Assembly (NCBI GenBank): GCA_902495245.1
Contig: CABUWI010000005.1
Location: forward strand, 152,232 to 216,231
Reading direction: 5' to 3'
Length of the DNA: 64,000 bases
Source: an uncultured Porphyromonadaceae bacterium
Lineage (GTDB): Bacteria; Bacteroidota; Bacteroidia; Bacteroidales; Muribaculaceae
The position numbers and the translations under genes are program-made. Positions 52,904 through 62,310 of this stretch are shown piece by piece. The notes beneath the pieces are model-generated. The model did no database searches and had not been told where the DNA came from. It saw nothing but the letters and a program-made list of their open reading frames with translations. Each line of letters starts with the position of its first letter. The stretch's first letter is position 1.

Positions 52904-54007
52904 TTATTTACGCATTGGGGAGTCTTCGCAAGTCGGAGGCTCTCCATTGCTTTTGGGTAATTTGTGGGGTGTAAGCAGGTGTTGGGCCGGCATCTCAAAA
53001 AAATGATTAATGATAACCGCAGTGATTATTGTGCCTCCAAGCACACATGTAAGGTGAACTATAGGAGGAAGGCTCAGTCCGAAGTGAGTCGTGAAATAGC
53101 CAAAACCTTGCATAAACAGGACGTGGATCATGAAGAATGAGAAACTGATATTTCCGAATTGAACCAGAATTCTATTTGATAATAAATGTGAAATAATGCC
53201 TTTATGACGGGACGTTTCAGATGTGCTGAGGGTAAATGCAAAAATTGTTAGAGCGCAACTGACCCACCAAAAGGAACTTAGCTGCCATTGTAACGGTATG
53301 TAGGAGTATAGTAGCATCGAGCCGATTAGTAGGGTAGTAGCTCCTATTTCAATACAGTTTATCGCCTTGATGGACAGCTTTATTTTGGATTTGATTGATT
53401 CGCAAAAGTTGTATAGCACCATGCCAAGCGCAAAGTCTATGAGCCTGGCAAGTGGGTTGACGTAGATTATGTCATTTGCTCTTTCCTTCGGAATAAGACT
53501 GACCGCAAATGCCCAAATTAGTGCTACAGATAAGATAAGTGTTATGGTAAACTTTCGGTAGTGAGCCAAACATCTTGTTAAGAAAGGGAAACAACCATAA
53601 CAAAACATTAAAACAGATAGAAACCATGAAACGGCATTCACCGAAAAGTAATAGGTCGGAACAGGTATCCAGCTTTGCAGTAAAAGAACGTTGGTTATCA
53701 GTGGCCATAAACCAATAGCGTCGAGCGAGAATTTCGCAAGAATCAACGCTCCCAAAATGCATAATAGATGTAACGGATAGAAACGTGCAAGGCGCTTGAT
53801 CATAAAATGTTTATAATTGAATGACGGGTGCATGATGCGTTCGCTGTAGCCTGCAGACATTACAAAGCCGCTGAGCATAATGAAAAAGGCGACGCTTCCA
53901 TCTCCAAAAACAGGCAATGGCGGTATTATACGTCCGGGGCTGCCATAATGGCTCAAGAAAATGAGAATGGCGAAAATGCCGCGCAAAGATTGAATCTCTA
54001 TATACAT
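52904..54007 (-). CDS. Acyltransferase 3 family membrane protein
   Basis: 367 aa with about ten membrane helices. Family features: N-terminal RGIFAILIFLSHYGSPGR with the catalytic His, FFIMLSGFVMSAGYSERIMH, and the basic KRLARFYPLHLLCI. These enzymes O-acylate sugars of surface polysaccharides or lipids; the acceptor is unknown. The gene is clearly AT-richer than its neighbours, and convergent with the MFS gene 11 nt away. This suggests recent horizontal arrival. Confidence 0.88.
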   Translation of the reverse strand: MYIEIQSLRGIFAILIFLSHYGSPGRIIPPLPVFGDGSVAFFIMLSGFVMSAGYSERIMHPSFNYKHFMIKRLARFYPLHLLCILGALILAKFSLDAIGLWPLITNVLLLQSWIPVPTYYFSVNAVSWFLSVLMFCYGCFPFLTRCLAHYRKFTITLILSVALIWAFAVSLIPKERANDIIYVNPLARLIDFALGMVLYNFCESIKSKIKLSIKAINCIEIGATTLLIGSMLLYSYIPLQWQLSSFWWVSCALTIFAFTLSTSETSRHKGIISHLLSNRILVQFGNISFSFFMIHVLFMQGFGYFTTHFGLSLPPIVHLTCVLGGTIITAVIINHFFEMPAQHLLTPHKLPKSNGEPPTCEDSPMRK

Positions 54008-54049
54008 GTTCGAAGAACAATTGAGGGGGATTTATTTGGTTTGTCTTTG

Positions 54050-54057
54050 CAAAATTA
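54050..54057 (-). promoter_or_regulatory. -7 box of the acyltransferase gene
   Basis: The minus strand reads TAATTTTG about 43 nt upstream of the ATG. It lies back-to-back with the plus-strand -7 box TAACTTTG at 54079-54086 for the DUF4494 gene. Confidence 0.5.
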
Positions 54058-54078
54058 CGTATAATTCGGCATTTTTTG

Positions 54079-54086
54079 TAACTTTG
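54079..54086 (+). promoter_or_regulatory. -7 box of the DUF4494/YggS operon
   Basis: TAACTTTG 31 nt upstream of the DUF4494 ATG. No well-spaced -33 TTTG. Confidence 0.55.
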
Positions 54087-54117
54087 CACCAAAGATTCAC
54101 TATTTGAAAACTGAAAA

Positions 54118-54564
54118 ATGGCAAACTGGTTTGAATGTAAAGTCGCCTACCACAAAATCGTGGAAAACGGCGTGCAGAAAAAAGTAACTGATACCTTCCT
54201 GGTCGACGCCCTGAGCTTCACCGAAGCCGAGGCGCGTGTAATCGAGGAGGTTACCCCCTTCGTGAGCGGCGAAATGGACGTCGCCTCCGTCAAGAAGACC
54301 AAGATTTCCGAGATTTTCCGCGACGACACGGCCGACAAGTGGTATCTTGTCAAGGTGGCGTTCATCACCATCGACGAGAAAACCGCCGCCGAGAAGCGCT
54401 CGATTTCGCAGATTCTGACGGCCGGCAGTACCTTCAAGCAGGCCTACGACAATTTTATGGAGGGCATGAAGGGCACCATGGCCGACTTTGACATCGTGTC
54501 GCTGACCGAGACCCCGATTCTCGACGTCTACTCCGCTAAGCTCGATGGGCCGGATAAGCAGTAA
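54118..54564 (+). CDS. DUF4494-family protein
   Basis: 148 aa starting MANWFECKVAYHKIVENGVQ. It has the DUF4494 layout: DTFLVDALSFTEAEARVIEE, then KKTKISEIFRDDTADKWYLV and KRSISQILTAGSTFKQAYDN. Soluble, widely conserved in Bacteroidetes, function unknown. Its 3' end overlaps the YggS-type gene by 20 nt, so the two are translated together. Confidence 0.85.
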   Translation: MANWFECKVAYHKIVENGVQKKVTDTFLVDALSFTEAEARVIEEVTPFVSGEMDVASVKKTKISEIFRDDTADKWYLVKVAFITIDEKTAAEKRSISQILTAGSTFKQAYDNFMEGMKGTMADFDIVSLTETPILDVYSAKLDGPDKQ

Positions 54565-55201
54565 GATTGCCGAACTGCACGCCGCCCTCCCTGCCGGAGT
54601 GAGGCTCGTTGCAGTCAGCAAGTTTCACCCCGCCGAGGCCGTGCGCGAGGCTTATGATGCCGGGCAGCGTCTGTTCGGCGAGAGCCGCGCCGACGAACTG
54701 GTGGCCAAGGCCGCCGCTCTGCCCGCCGACATCGAGTGGCATTTTATCGGCCACTTGCAGACCAATAAGGTGCGCCGTGTGGTGGGCTGTGTGTCGGTGA
54801 TTGAGAGCATCGACTCCGAGCGGCTGCTGAAGGCCGTCAGCGACGAGGCGGTGCGCGCCGGCCGCGAAGTCGGCGTGCTGCTTCAGGTTCATGTTGCGGC
54901 CGAAGAGACGAAAACGGGCTTCGCGCCGGGCGAGCTGGTCGCCGCAGGCCGCTATGCCGCCACTCTGCCCGGAATCGAGGTCAGGGGCGTCATGGGCATG
55001 GCCACTAACACCGCCGATGCCTCCCGGGTGGCCGCCGACTTCGATGCCATAGCCGCCGTCGGGGCGCAGTTGCGCGTTTTCGTGCCGTCGGCCACCGAGG
55101 TCAGCATGGGCATGAGCGGAGACTGGCCTTTGGCCGTTGAACGCGGCGCCACGCTCGTAAGAATCGGCACCGACATTTTCGGTGAACGCGAGAAATATTG
55201 A
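54545..55201 (+). CDS. YggS-family PLP homeostasis protein
   Basis: 218 aa. Binds pyridoxal phosphate and buffers it; no enzymatic reaction is established for the family. The PLP lysine lies in VRLVAVSKFHPAEAVREAYD, and the barrel motif ADIEWHFIGHLQTNKVRRVV and phosphate-binding EVSMGMSGDWPLAVERGATL with RIGTDIFGER are clear. Confidence 0.95.
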   Translation: MGRISSKIAELHAALPAGVRLVAVSKFHPAEAVREAYDAGQRLFGESRADELVAKAAALPADIEWHFIGHLQTNKVRRVVGCVSVIESIDSERLLKAVSDEAVRAGREVGVLLQVHVAAEETKTGFAPGELVAAGRYAATLPGIEVRGVMGMATNTADASRVAADFDAIAAVGAQLRVFVPSATEVSMGMSGDWPLAVERGATLVRIGTDIFGEREKY

Positions 55202-55251
55202 GAAATTTCACATTTTTTCATAAAAATTGTGTGTAATTCAAAAATATTGCG

Positions 55252-55259
55252 TAACTTAG
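55252..55259 (+). promoter_or_regulatory. Probable -7 box of the OmpA gene
   Basis: TAACTTAG, one mismatch from TAnnTTTG, about 70 nt upstream of the start. A TTG lies 22 nt before it. Confidence 0.5.
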
Positions 55260-55328
55260 CACCGCAAAATGGGCACCTGTGCCCACTTAACTATTTGTCA
55301 ACTATTTATTTAACTCACTAACTCATAA

Positions 55329-56546
55329 ATGCTTATGAAAAAAAGTGCACTTCTGGCTCTCGCCTGCGCTGCTCTTGTATCGGCCGATGCAATGGCTCAG
55401 AGCGCTACCGAGATTACCTATGTTGAAGATCCCGCTCAGGGCTACACCTTCAACCGCTTCAAAGACAACTGGTTCATCACAGTCGACGGTGGTGCCAATG
55501 TTCTCTTCTCGAAGTCTGACAAAGAACTGTCGTTCAAGAATCGCGTAGCACCCGCTGCTGACCTTCAGATCGGCAAGTGGTTCTCGCCCATCATGGGCTT
55601 CCGTGGCGGTTTCACCTACCTCGGCACCCGTGGCGCTTCTAAGGGCGATGCTTACGGCCTCTGCTATGAGGACGGTGCGCTCCAGACTTACAAGGGTTAC
55701 AACAAAACCAACATCACCAACTTCGGCGTTAACTTCGACGCTATGTTGAACGTTACCAACTGGTGGTGCGGCTACAAGCCCAACCGTGTTTACAACTTCA
55801 TCGCTTATGTTGGCGGTGCTGCTTACTTCGGCTTCGGCGAGAAGACCGACGGCAAGGTGAACTTCGGCAAGGACTTCGACACTTCGCTCGCTCTCCGCGG
55901 CGGTATCATCAACAGCTTCAACGTAAGCCGTCAGGTTGCCCTCAGCCTCGATATCCGCTACACCGCCATGTCGGCTGCCCGCGAAGGTGGTCTCGAAGCT
56001 AACCGCATCAACAGCAACGTAGCTGCTTTCATCGGTGTAACCTATCTCTTCAACAACCGCACCTGGACCGCTCCTATCGTTCCGGTTATCCCCGTTATCG
56101 AGGACTGCGATCCCATCAAGGCTCGTCTCGCAGAGTGCGAAGGCCGTCTGCAGGACACTCAGCGCAAGCTCGACGAATGCCTGCGTCGCCCCGTGCCCAC
56201 CGCTACCGAGGCTAAGCCCTGCATCGCTCCCCTCGCTACCGTTTACTTCCCCATCGGTTCTGCTAACGTGGGCCGCACCGACCGCAACGTCCTCAAGAGC
56301 GTAGCTGCCACCATGAAGGCTGACACCAACGTGAAGTACGAAGTTTGCGGCTGGGCCGACAACTACACCGGTTCTGACGCCGTTAACGCCCGTCTGCGTA
56401 CCAACCGTGCAAATGCTGTCAAGAACATTCTCGTCCGCAACGGTGTCAACGCTTCTCAGCTCGACGTTACCACCAACCCCGGCGACCGCCACAGCGGCAA
56501 GGACAACGTTTACCTCGATCGTTGCGTAACCATTCAGGCCAAATAA
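55329..56546 (+). CDS. OmpA-family outer-membrane protein
   Basis: 405 aa (or 403 from the ATG at 55335). Signal peptide ending AMAQS. An N-terminal beta-barrel (about 30-245, e.g. WFITVDGGANVLFSKSDKEL), a short linker with paired Cys (CDPIKARLAECEGRLQD), and a C-terminal OmpA peptidoglycan-binding domain (YEVCGWADNYTGSDAVNARL). The codon choice is that of a highly expressed gene. It anchors the outer membrane to the cell wall. It has its own terminator at 56581-56614. Confidence 0.93.
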   Translation: MLMKKSALLALACAALVSADAMAQSATEITYVEDPAQGYTFNRFKDNWFITVDGGANVLFSKSDKELSFKNRVAPAADLQIGKWFSPIMGFRGGFTYLGTRGASKGDAYGLCYEDGALQTYKGYNKTNITNFGVNFDAMLNVTNWWCGYKPNRVYNFIAYVGGAAYFGFGEKTDGKVNFGKDFDTSLALRGGIINSFNVSRQVALSLDIRYTAMSAAREGGLEANRINSNVAAFIGVTYLFNNRTWTAPIVPVIPVIEDCDPIKARLAECEGRLQDTQRKLDECLRRPVPTATEAKPCIAPLATVYFPIGSANVGRTDRNVLKSVAATMKADTNVKYEVCGWADNYTGSDAVNARLRTNRANAVKNILVRNGVNASQLDVTTNPGDRHSGKDNVYLDRCVTIQAK

Positions 56547-56580
56547 TTCAGGCTTCTGAAAGTTAACAAACAAAAATATG

Positions 56581-56614
56581 ACAAGGGCGTCCGCATGGGC
56601 GCCCTTGTTCTTTT
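56581..56614 (+). terminator. Rho-independent terminator of the OmpA gene
   Basis: ACAAGGGCG/CGCCCTTGT (9 bp), 10-nt loop, then TCTTTT. The -33 TTG of the next promoter lies within the 3' arm of the stem. Confidence 0.85.
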
Positions 56615-56634
56615 CAGAGATTTTCGTATCTTTG
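56605..56634 (+). promoter_or_regulatory. Promoter of the lipoprotein gene
   Basis: TTG at 56605-56607, a 19-nt spacer and TATCTTTG at 56627-56634. The leader is only a few nt, so the ATG at 56644 is the start; an in-frame ATG at 56578 lies in the terminator. Confidence 0.75.
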
Positions 56635-56643
56635 CACTTGAAA

Positions 56644-57300
56644 ATGAAACGAACACTTTTTTATCTGATTCTTGTGGCCCTGACGCTCGGCTTTGCGGCG
56701 TGCAGCCACACTAAAGACCCCGGACCTGCGGTTACGGCGGTAAATATCGTTACGTATGAGTCGACCTTGGCCGACGGCTCGGTGTCAACCTTCACCTACA
56801 CCGACGCCAAGGGCGACCTGATTACCCTCTCGGCCAACTGGAAGGCGCCCGAAAGCATCAAGCCCGGCCGACGAATGCTGATTACCTATGCGGCCGATGA
56901 ATATGGCGTCTCCGGCCCCGTCGTCCTCTATGGCATTCAGCCGCTGCCCGGCGGCGACATCGTGTGTCGGGCCGATGTGCCCGGCTCCGAGCCGCTGAGC
57001 GGTGTGGCCGTTTCGCGCTCGGGCAACTACATCGACTTCCGCGGCGTTGTCAGCTTTACGGGCGATGCCGAAGAGATTTCCATGTATGCCCCCGATGTCG
57101 ATGCCGAAGTGCCTGAGCTCTATGTCGTCGTCCGCCGAAAGGCAGACGGCGTAGTCGGCAACGGCGCGCCCCGCACCCTCTACGCCTCGTGGAGTCTGGA
57201 GTCGGTCGGCGGGTTCGCTGAAAAAACGGCGTTCAACGTCGTCTATACCGACATCTCCAACCGCCCGCAGACAATAACCGTAACCTCAAGCAATAACTAA
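56644..57300 (+). CDS. Lipoprotein of unknown function
   Basis: 218 aa. The lipobox GFAACSH puts the lipidated Cys at residue 20. The rest is beta-rich, with ESTLADGSVSTFTYTDAKGD and VVRRKADGVVGNGAPRTLYA, and no motif I recognise. It starts a plus-strand group continuing to DUF3467 and cysS with short gaps. Located at the cell surface or periplasm by its lipobox. Confidence 0.65.
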   Translation: MKRTLFYLILVALTLGFAACSHTKDPGPAVTAVNIVTYESTLADGSVSTFTYTDAKGDLITLSANWKAPESIKPGRRMLITYAADEYGVSGPVVLYGIQPLPGGDIVCRADVPGSEPLSGVAVSRSGNYIDFRGVVSFTGDAEEISMYAPDVDAEVPELYVVVRRKADGVVGNGAPRTLYASWSLESVGGFAEKTAFNVVYTDISNRPQTITVTSSNN

Positions 57301-57334
57301 CCCTCAATACAAAAACAATAACTCAAATATCACT

Positions 57335-57658
57335 ATGGCAAATCAACCTCAGAACCAGCAGGAAATAAAAATCGAACTGTCGCCCGAAGTGGCAAAAGGC
57401 AACTATTGCAACCTCGCCATGATTGCCCACGGCCCCAACGAGTTCTTCATGGACTTCATCACCGTGGCTCCCAACATGAATCCGGCCCGCGTGCAGACCC
57501 GCGTAATCATGACCCCCGAAAACGCCAAGCAGCTTCTCAACGCTCTGGCCGAAAACGTGCAGCGCTATGAAAAGACCTTCGGCGAAATCAAGCAGCGCCT
57601 GCCCAAACAGCAGCCCGGCGGCATTCCCAATCCGTTCATGAACGGCGGCAACGCCTGA
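57335..57658 (+). CDS. DUF3467-family protein
   Basis: 107 aa. The core [20 protein letters not shown], then [20 protein letters not shown] and [20 protein letters not shown], is the small DUF3467 domain. Soluble; no function assigned to the family. The Pro/Gly/Asn-rich tail ([12 protein letters not shown]) is ordinary for it. It ends 4 nt before cysS. Confidence 0.88.
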   Translation: MANQPQNQQEIKIELSPEVAKGNYCNLAMIAHGPNEFFMDFITVAPNMNPARVQTRVIMTPENAKQLLNALAENVQRYEKTFGEIKQRLPKQQPGGIPNPFMNGGNA

Positions 57659-57662
57659 GGCG

Positions 57663-59144
57663 ATGAAACAGCACAATCTGACAATCTATAACTCGCTGAC
57701 GCGCCGCAAGGAGCTCTTCACTCCGCTCCACCCCGGCCGCGTCGGCATGTATGTCTGCGGCCCCACGGCCTACGGCGACGGCCACCTGGGCCATGCCCGC
57801 CCCGCCATAACGTTCGACATTCTGTTCCGCTATCTGCGCCATCTCGGCTACAAGGTGCGCTATGTGCGAAACATAACCGACGTGGGCCATCTCGAAAACG
57901 ACGCCGATTCGGGCGAGGACAAGGTGGCCAAGAAGGCACGCCTCGAGCAGCTCGAGCCGATGGAGGTGGTGCAATACTACCTCAACCGCTACCACAAGGC
58001 TATGGAGCGCCTCAACGTGCTCCCGCCGAGCATCGAGCCTCACGCCAGCGGCCACGTCATGGAGCAGATTGCCTACGTGCAGTCCATTCTCGACGCGGGC
58101 TATGCCTACATCAGCGACGGCTCGGTCTATTTCGACGTGCCCAAATATAACGCTGACCACCCCTACGGCAAGCTTTCGGGCCGCAACATCGACGAGCTGC
58201 AGGCCAACACCCGCGACCTCGACGGCCAGAGCGAGAAGCACAATCCCGCCGACTTCGCCCTCTGGAAGAAGGCCGCGCCCGAGCACATCATGCGCTGGCC
58301 ATCGCCCTGGAGCGACGGTTTTCCCGGCTGGCATCTGGAGTGCTCGGTCATGGGCGAGAAATATCTCGGCGAGACCTTCGACATTCACGGCGGCGGCATG
58401 GACCTCATGTTCCCCCACCATGAGTGTGAGATCGCCCAGAGTGTCGCCCACAACGGCCACGACGCCGTGCGCTACTGGATGCACAACAACATGATTACCA
58501 TCGACGGCAAGAAGATGGGCAAGAGCTATGGCAACTTCATCACGCTCGACCAGTTCTTCGAGGGCTCGCATCCGCTGCTCACGCAGCCTTACTCGCCGAT
58601 GACAATCCGCTTCTTCATCTTGATGGCGCAATATCGCTCTACGCTCGACTTCGGCAACGAGGCCCTGCAGGCCGCCGAGAAGGCCCTGAAGCGCATGCTC
58701 GAGGGCTGGAAGCGCGCCAATGCCCTCAAGCCGTCGGCCGAGAGCACAATACCCTCGCTCGACGAACTGGAGACCAAGCTCTACGAGGCTCTCGACGATG
58801 ACCTGAACACCCCCGTGGCAATCGGCCATCTGTTCGACCTCTGCCGCATTGTCAATCAGGTCAACGACGGCACCGCAAAGGCCACCGAGGCCGACATCGA
58901 GCGAATCAAACAGCTCTTCTCGACTTTCCTCTTCGACATTCTCGGCGTGGCTGCCCCCGATGCGGCCGGTGCTGACGTCGACCTGCACCCCTACGAGCAG
59001 GCCGTTGACCTGCTGCTACAGGTGCGCGCCGAGTCGAAGGCCAAGAAAGACTGGGCCACCTCCGACCTTATCCGCGACCGCATGGCCGAAATCGGCTTTA
59101 ACGTCAAGGACACCAAGGACGGTGCCGAGTGGTCGCTGAAATAA
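57663..59144 (+). CDS. cysS: Cysteinyl-tRNA synthetase
   Basis: 493 aa; charges tRNA-Cys. The class I signature HLGH is at residues 41-44 ([14 protein letters not shown]), the second motif is KMGKS in [13 protein letters not shown]. Zinc ligands are Cys32, the Cys in HLECSVMG and the His/Cys cluster in [12 protein letters not shown]. The C-terminal helical domain ([20 protein letters not shown]) is typical. Confidence 0.97.
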   Translation: MKQHNLTIYNSLTRRKELFTPLHPGRVGMYVCGPTAYGDGHLGHARPAITFDILFRYLRHLGYKVRYVRNITDVGHLENDADSGEDKVAKKARLEQLEPMEVVQYYLNRYHKAMERLNVLPPSIEPHASGHVMEQIAYVQSILDAGYAYISDGSVYFDVPKYNADHPYGKLSGRNIDELQANTRDLDGQSEKHNPADFALWKKAAPEHIMRWPSPWSDGFPGWHLECSVMGEKYLGETFDIHGGGMDLMFPHHECEIAQSVAHNGHDAVRYWMHNNMITIDGKKMGKSYGNFITLDQFFEGSHPLLTQPYSPMTIRFFILMAQYRSTLDFGNEALQAAEKALKRMLEGWKRANALKPSAESTIPSLDELETKLYEALDDDLNTPVAIGHLFDLCRIVNQVNDGTAKATEADIERIKQLFSTFLFDILGVAAPDAAGADVDLHPYEQAVDLLLQVRAESKAKKDWATSDLIRDRMAEIGFNVKDTKDGAEWSLK

Positions 59145-59161
59145 ATTTTTGACACGCAGCT

Positions 59162-60547
59162 ATGACGGTCGGCGAGTTCGCTGAATCCATTCTGGCTCAT
59201 CTGCCCTACGAGCCCACCGACCAACAGATTCAGGTAATGGCGGCACTGGCGCGATTCTGTCGCACCGGTGCCCCTTCTGATTCCGTATTCCTGCTTTGCG
59301 GCTATGCCGGCACGGGCAAGACAACGCTGGTCAGCGCCCTGGTGCGCGCGCTTCACGACGCCGGAGTCCCCACCGTGCTCCTCGCCCCCACGGGCAGGGC
59401 GGCCAAGGTGTTCGCCTCCTATTCGGGCATGCCTGCCTACACCATTCACCGCAAAATCTACAGGCCGCCGTCGCCGGGACGTCCCTTCACGGCCGTGATG
59501 GACAACACGCACTCGCGCACGGTCTTTATCGTAGACGAGGCGTCCATGATCGGCTCGACGGCCGATGGCGGTCCCGACGTGCTGACCGACCTTATCCACT
59601 ACGTCTACACAGGCCATGCCTGCCGGCTGATTCTGCTGGGCGACACGGCCCAGCTGCCGCCCGTCGGCTGCGACGATTCGCCCGCGCTCCGTCCCGACGT
59701 GTTGCGCGACTTCGGCCTGCGCGTAACCCGCGTGCAGCTCACCGACACCGTGCGCCAGGCCCGCTCGAGCGGCATTCTCTATAACGCCACGCGCCTGCGG
59801 CGGCAGATGCGACTCGACCCGCTGCCGCTGCCCGAAATCCGATTCGGCTTCGACGACGTCATCAACCTTGGCGGCGAGGACCTGCAGGAGACGCTGGTCA
59901 ACCTTTATGCCGCCGACGGCATCGACGAGACAATCATCGTTACGCGCGCAAACTGGCGCGCCACGCAGTTCAACCTTGCGATTCGCTCCGAAATCCTCGG
60001 ACGCGAGGAGGAACTGACGCGCGACGAGTTGCTGCTCGTGGCCAAAAACAACTATCACTGGAGTTCTAAAATCACCGAGCTCGACTTCATTGCCAACGGC
60101 GACACGGTCAGAGTGGTGCGCCTCTACGGCGTGGAAGACAAATACGGCTTCCGTTTCGCCGACGTGCGCCTGCTCTTTCCCTACCGCTCGGTCGAGCTCG
60201 ACTGCAAGATTGTGCTGGAGTGTCTGACCTCGAACGCGCCCGCGCTCACCGCCGAAGACCAGCAGCGCCTCTTCGACGCCGTCTATAACGACCCGGAGCT
60301 CTTCAGCGAATACACCCCGCGCGGCGTCAGGCTCAAGGCCATGAAGACCAACCCCTACTTCCAGGCCTTGCAGGTCAAGTATGCCTATGCCGTTACCTGC
60401 CACAAGGCGCAGGGCGGACAGTGGACCAACGTCATTGTCGACATGGCCGGAGTGCCCGCCGACGCCCTGACCACCCTCGACTTCTATCGTTGGCTCTACA
60501 CGGCCACCACCCGCGCCACCACGCGCCTGGCCTATCTTACTACCTGA
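59162..60547 (+). CDS. RecD-like superfamily 1B DNA helicase
   Basis: 461 aa. Walker A GYAGTGKT at about residues 48-55 (LLCGYAGTGKTTLVSAL), Walker B/DEAD-like VFIVDEASMIG, motif III LILLGDTAQLPPVG, and the C-terminal UvrD-like motif TCHKAQGGQWTNVIVD. Members of this short RecD2-like group unwind DNA 5' to 3' without RecBC. Length and order fit the Bacteroidetes type. Its last 8 nt overlap the convergent AAA/DUF4435 gene. Confidence 0.87.
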   Translation: MTVGEFAESILAHLPYEPTDQQIQVMAALARFCRTGAPSDSVFLLCGYAGTGKTTLVSALVRALHDAGVPTVLLAPTGRAAKVFASYSGMPAYTIHRKIYRPPSPGRPFTAVMDNTHSRTVFIVDEASMIGSTADGGPDVLTDLIHYVYTGHACRLILLGDTAQLPPVGCDDSPALRPDVLRDFGLRVTRVQLTDTVRQARSSGILYNATRLRRQMRLDPLPLPEIRFGFDDVINLGGEDLQETLVNLYAADGIDETIIVTRANWRATQFNLAIRSEILGREEELTRDELLLVAKNNYHWSSKITELDFIANGDTVRVVRLYGVEDKYGFRFADVRLLFPYRSVELDCKIVLECLTSNAPALTAEDQQRLFDAVYNDPELFSEYTPRGVRLKAMKTNPYFQALQVKYAYAVTCHKAQGGQWTNVIVDMAGVPADALTTLDFYRWLYTATTRATTRLAYLTT

Positions 60548-62093
60548 TGCGGGCGCGTATCGCCGTGCGTATGCGCGCCGCCGCCGGTGTCTCGGTCTTC
60601 AGAATGTCAAGCACGGCCGTGATGTAGGCGCGCTTGTCGCCGCACCCCGTCAGCGAGCTGACGTTGCTCTGTGCAATCATTGACTTCTGGTTGTAGACCC
60701 GCAGCACGGCCTCGTAGTCGCCCCGCTGAATGTAGCCGCTGAACTCGCGGCAGAACGACTCGTAGATTGCGCGCGGATTGATTTCGTCGACAAGGTCGGC
60801 CATGTGCTCTTCGAGCTTGGTGATGGAGGCGAAGCGGCCGTCGATGCGGTGTTCCATGATGTGCTTCACGGTGTGGCGCGTGTGTTGCAGCGCCTGCTGG
60901 CGCATCTCGCCTTTGAACAGGCCGATGACCGCGGCCTTGACCTTTTCGAACGCCCGCTGCTCGTCGCGGCGGTGAACCGACGCCACCGTGCGTATCACCT
61001 CCTCGATCATCATCATGTTCTCGATTTCGGCGACCTCGGGCACCATGATTTTCTTTTTGCGCAGATAGGCCACCTCCTGTTCCGACCGGCGGTCGCGGTC
61101 AACGATGCCCATACTGTCCAGGTGGTGGAACGCTTCGAGCGAGTTGAACACGCGCGTCGACTCGATTACGCGGTCGCACGACCCCAGCGCCCTGACCGTG
61201 TGGTCCGGAAAAATTAGCGGGTAGAGTTTCGAGTCGATAGAGTGGGTGTTGTCTCCCTCGATGAAGAGCACGGGGCGCCGCGCACCGAGAATGGCCAGAT
61301 ACAGCTCTTCGCGCAGCTCGGAGTCGTCGGGCAGCAGGTCATAGTCGAACGTGTCGGCCGCCGGGTCGCACGACCGCACCCAGATGGTCGTGGCCGCGCT
61401 GCGCGTCGACGCGAAGTCGAGGTCGTGGGTGGTGTAGACAAACGTGCAGTCGGGGCGCAGCGCCTCGACGCGGTCCCACACGCGGCGCAGGGTCGACGGG
61501 TGCAGAAACATCTCCGGGCTGTCCACCGGGATCAGTGCCCCCGCCGGCGCATAGAGCACCGCCCCGAAATAGTAGAGCACAAGCTTCTCGCCCGCCGACA
61601 GCTTCATCTGCGGGCGCGACGCTCCCTCCGAATGGCTCGAAAAGAGAATCGACCCCTCGTGGCGCAGAATGTCGTTGTCCGGAAAAATCTCGCGCCACAG
61701 GGCCAGCACCTTGTCAATCTTCGTGTCGGGCAGCGCGCCCCCGTGGCCGTCCATCTTGTAGGCCAGCAAAATCGTCATCTCCTCCTGCAGCATCAGTGCC
61801 ATCAGGCGCTCTGCCTCGGTTGCGGGCGCCCCGACTTCGCCTACTGTCAGCGGCGAGCGCGCCAGAGCCGTGGCATACAGCCCGTCAATGGTCTGCGGCT
61901 CTGCGTCGGGCATGAACTTGCCGTAGAGGGCACGCAGCGGCGAGAGCCCGAACACTTTTTCGTGGGGAAAAGACTCGGCTATGCGTGCCGTGAAGCGCGT
62001 CTTGCCGGCGCCGTTCGCGCCGATGACGATTATTTGTCGTGTGCCCGAAGGCAGAACGGGAATCTCGCCGTTTGATTTTGCCGGAAGTTTCAT
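60540..62093 (-). CDS. AAA ATPase with C-terminal DUF4435 domain
   Basis: 517 aa from ATG 62093; the longer frame starting at a GTG (62123) runs into the promoter box. Walker A GANGAGKT at residues 25-32, an ABC-type signature region LKLSAGEKLVLYYFGAVLYA, and Walker B-like GALIPVDSPEMFLHPSTL. From about residue 265 on the DUF4435 domain starts with ARRPVLFIEGDNTHSIDSKL, related to the TOPRIM part of OLD-type nucleases. The role may be DNA repair or defence; this is inference. Confidence 0.78.
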   Translation of the reverse strand: MKLPAKSNGEIPVLPSGTRQIIVIGANGAGKTRFTARIAESFPHEKVFGLSPLRALYGKFMPDAEPQTIDGLYATALARSPLTVGEVGAPATEAERLMALMLQEEMTILLAYKMDGHGGALPDTKIDKVLALWREIFPDNDILRHEGSILFSSHSEGASRPQMKLSAGEKLVLYYFGAVLYAPAGALIPVDSPEMFLHPSTLRRVWDRVEALRPDCTFVYTTHDLDFASTRSAATTIWVRSCDPAADTFDYDLLPDDSELREELYLAILGARRPVLFIEGDNTHSIDSKLYPLIFPDHTVRALGSCDRVIESTRVFNSLEAFHHLDSMGIVDRDRRSEQEVAYLRKKKIMVPEVAEIENMMMIEEVIRTVASVHRRDEQRAFEKVKAAVIGLFKGEMRQQALQHTRHTVKHIMEHRIDGRFASITKLEEHMADLVDEINPRAIYESFCREFSGYIQRGDYEAVLRVYNQKSMIAQSNVSSLTGCGDKRAYITAVLDILKTETPAAARIRTAIRARIR

Positions 62094-62122
62094 GGTTTCA
62101 CGTTTTGAATCTAAGGTTTCCA

Positions 62123-62130
62123 CAAATATA
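62123..62130 (-). promoter_or_regulatory. -7 box of the AAA/DUF4435 gene
   Basis: The minus strand reads TATATTTG about 30 nt before the ATG at 62093. A GTG start at 62123 would overlap this box, which excludes it. Confidence 0.65.
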
Positions 62131-62176
62131 CATCAAAAACCGCAAAATAAAAAATTCAAAAAAAGTTGCCCGAAAA

Positions 62177-62208
62177 TTTGGTCAGTTCAAAAACTTGCCG
62201 TAACTTTG
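62177..62208 (+). promoter_or_regulatory. Promoter of tRNA-Lys
   Basis: TTTG at 62177-62180, a 20-nt spacer and TAACTTTG at 62201-62208, 26 nt before the tRNA. Confidence 0.8.
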
Positions 62209-62233
62209 CAGCGCAATTCGGAAACGAGAGCAT

Positions 62234-62309
62234 GACTCCGTAGCTCAGTTGGTAGAGCAACTGACTCTTAATCAGTGGGTCGAGGGTTCGAGCCCCTCCG
62301 GGGTCACCA
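62234..62309 (+). tRNA. tRNA-Lys (anticodon CTT)
   Basis: Acceptor GACTCCG/CGGGGTC (one T-G pair), D arm with AGCTCAGTTGGTAGAGC, anticodon stem ACTGA/TCAGT with loop CTCTTAA (anticodon CTT), T arm GAGGGTTCGAGCCCCTC, discriminator A, and an encoded CCA at 62307-62309. Reads AAG codons. Confidence 0.95.
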
Positions 62310-62310
62310 A

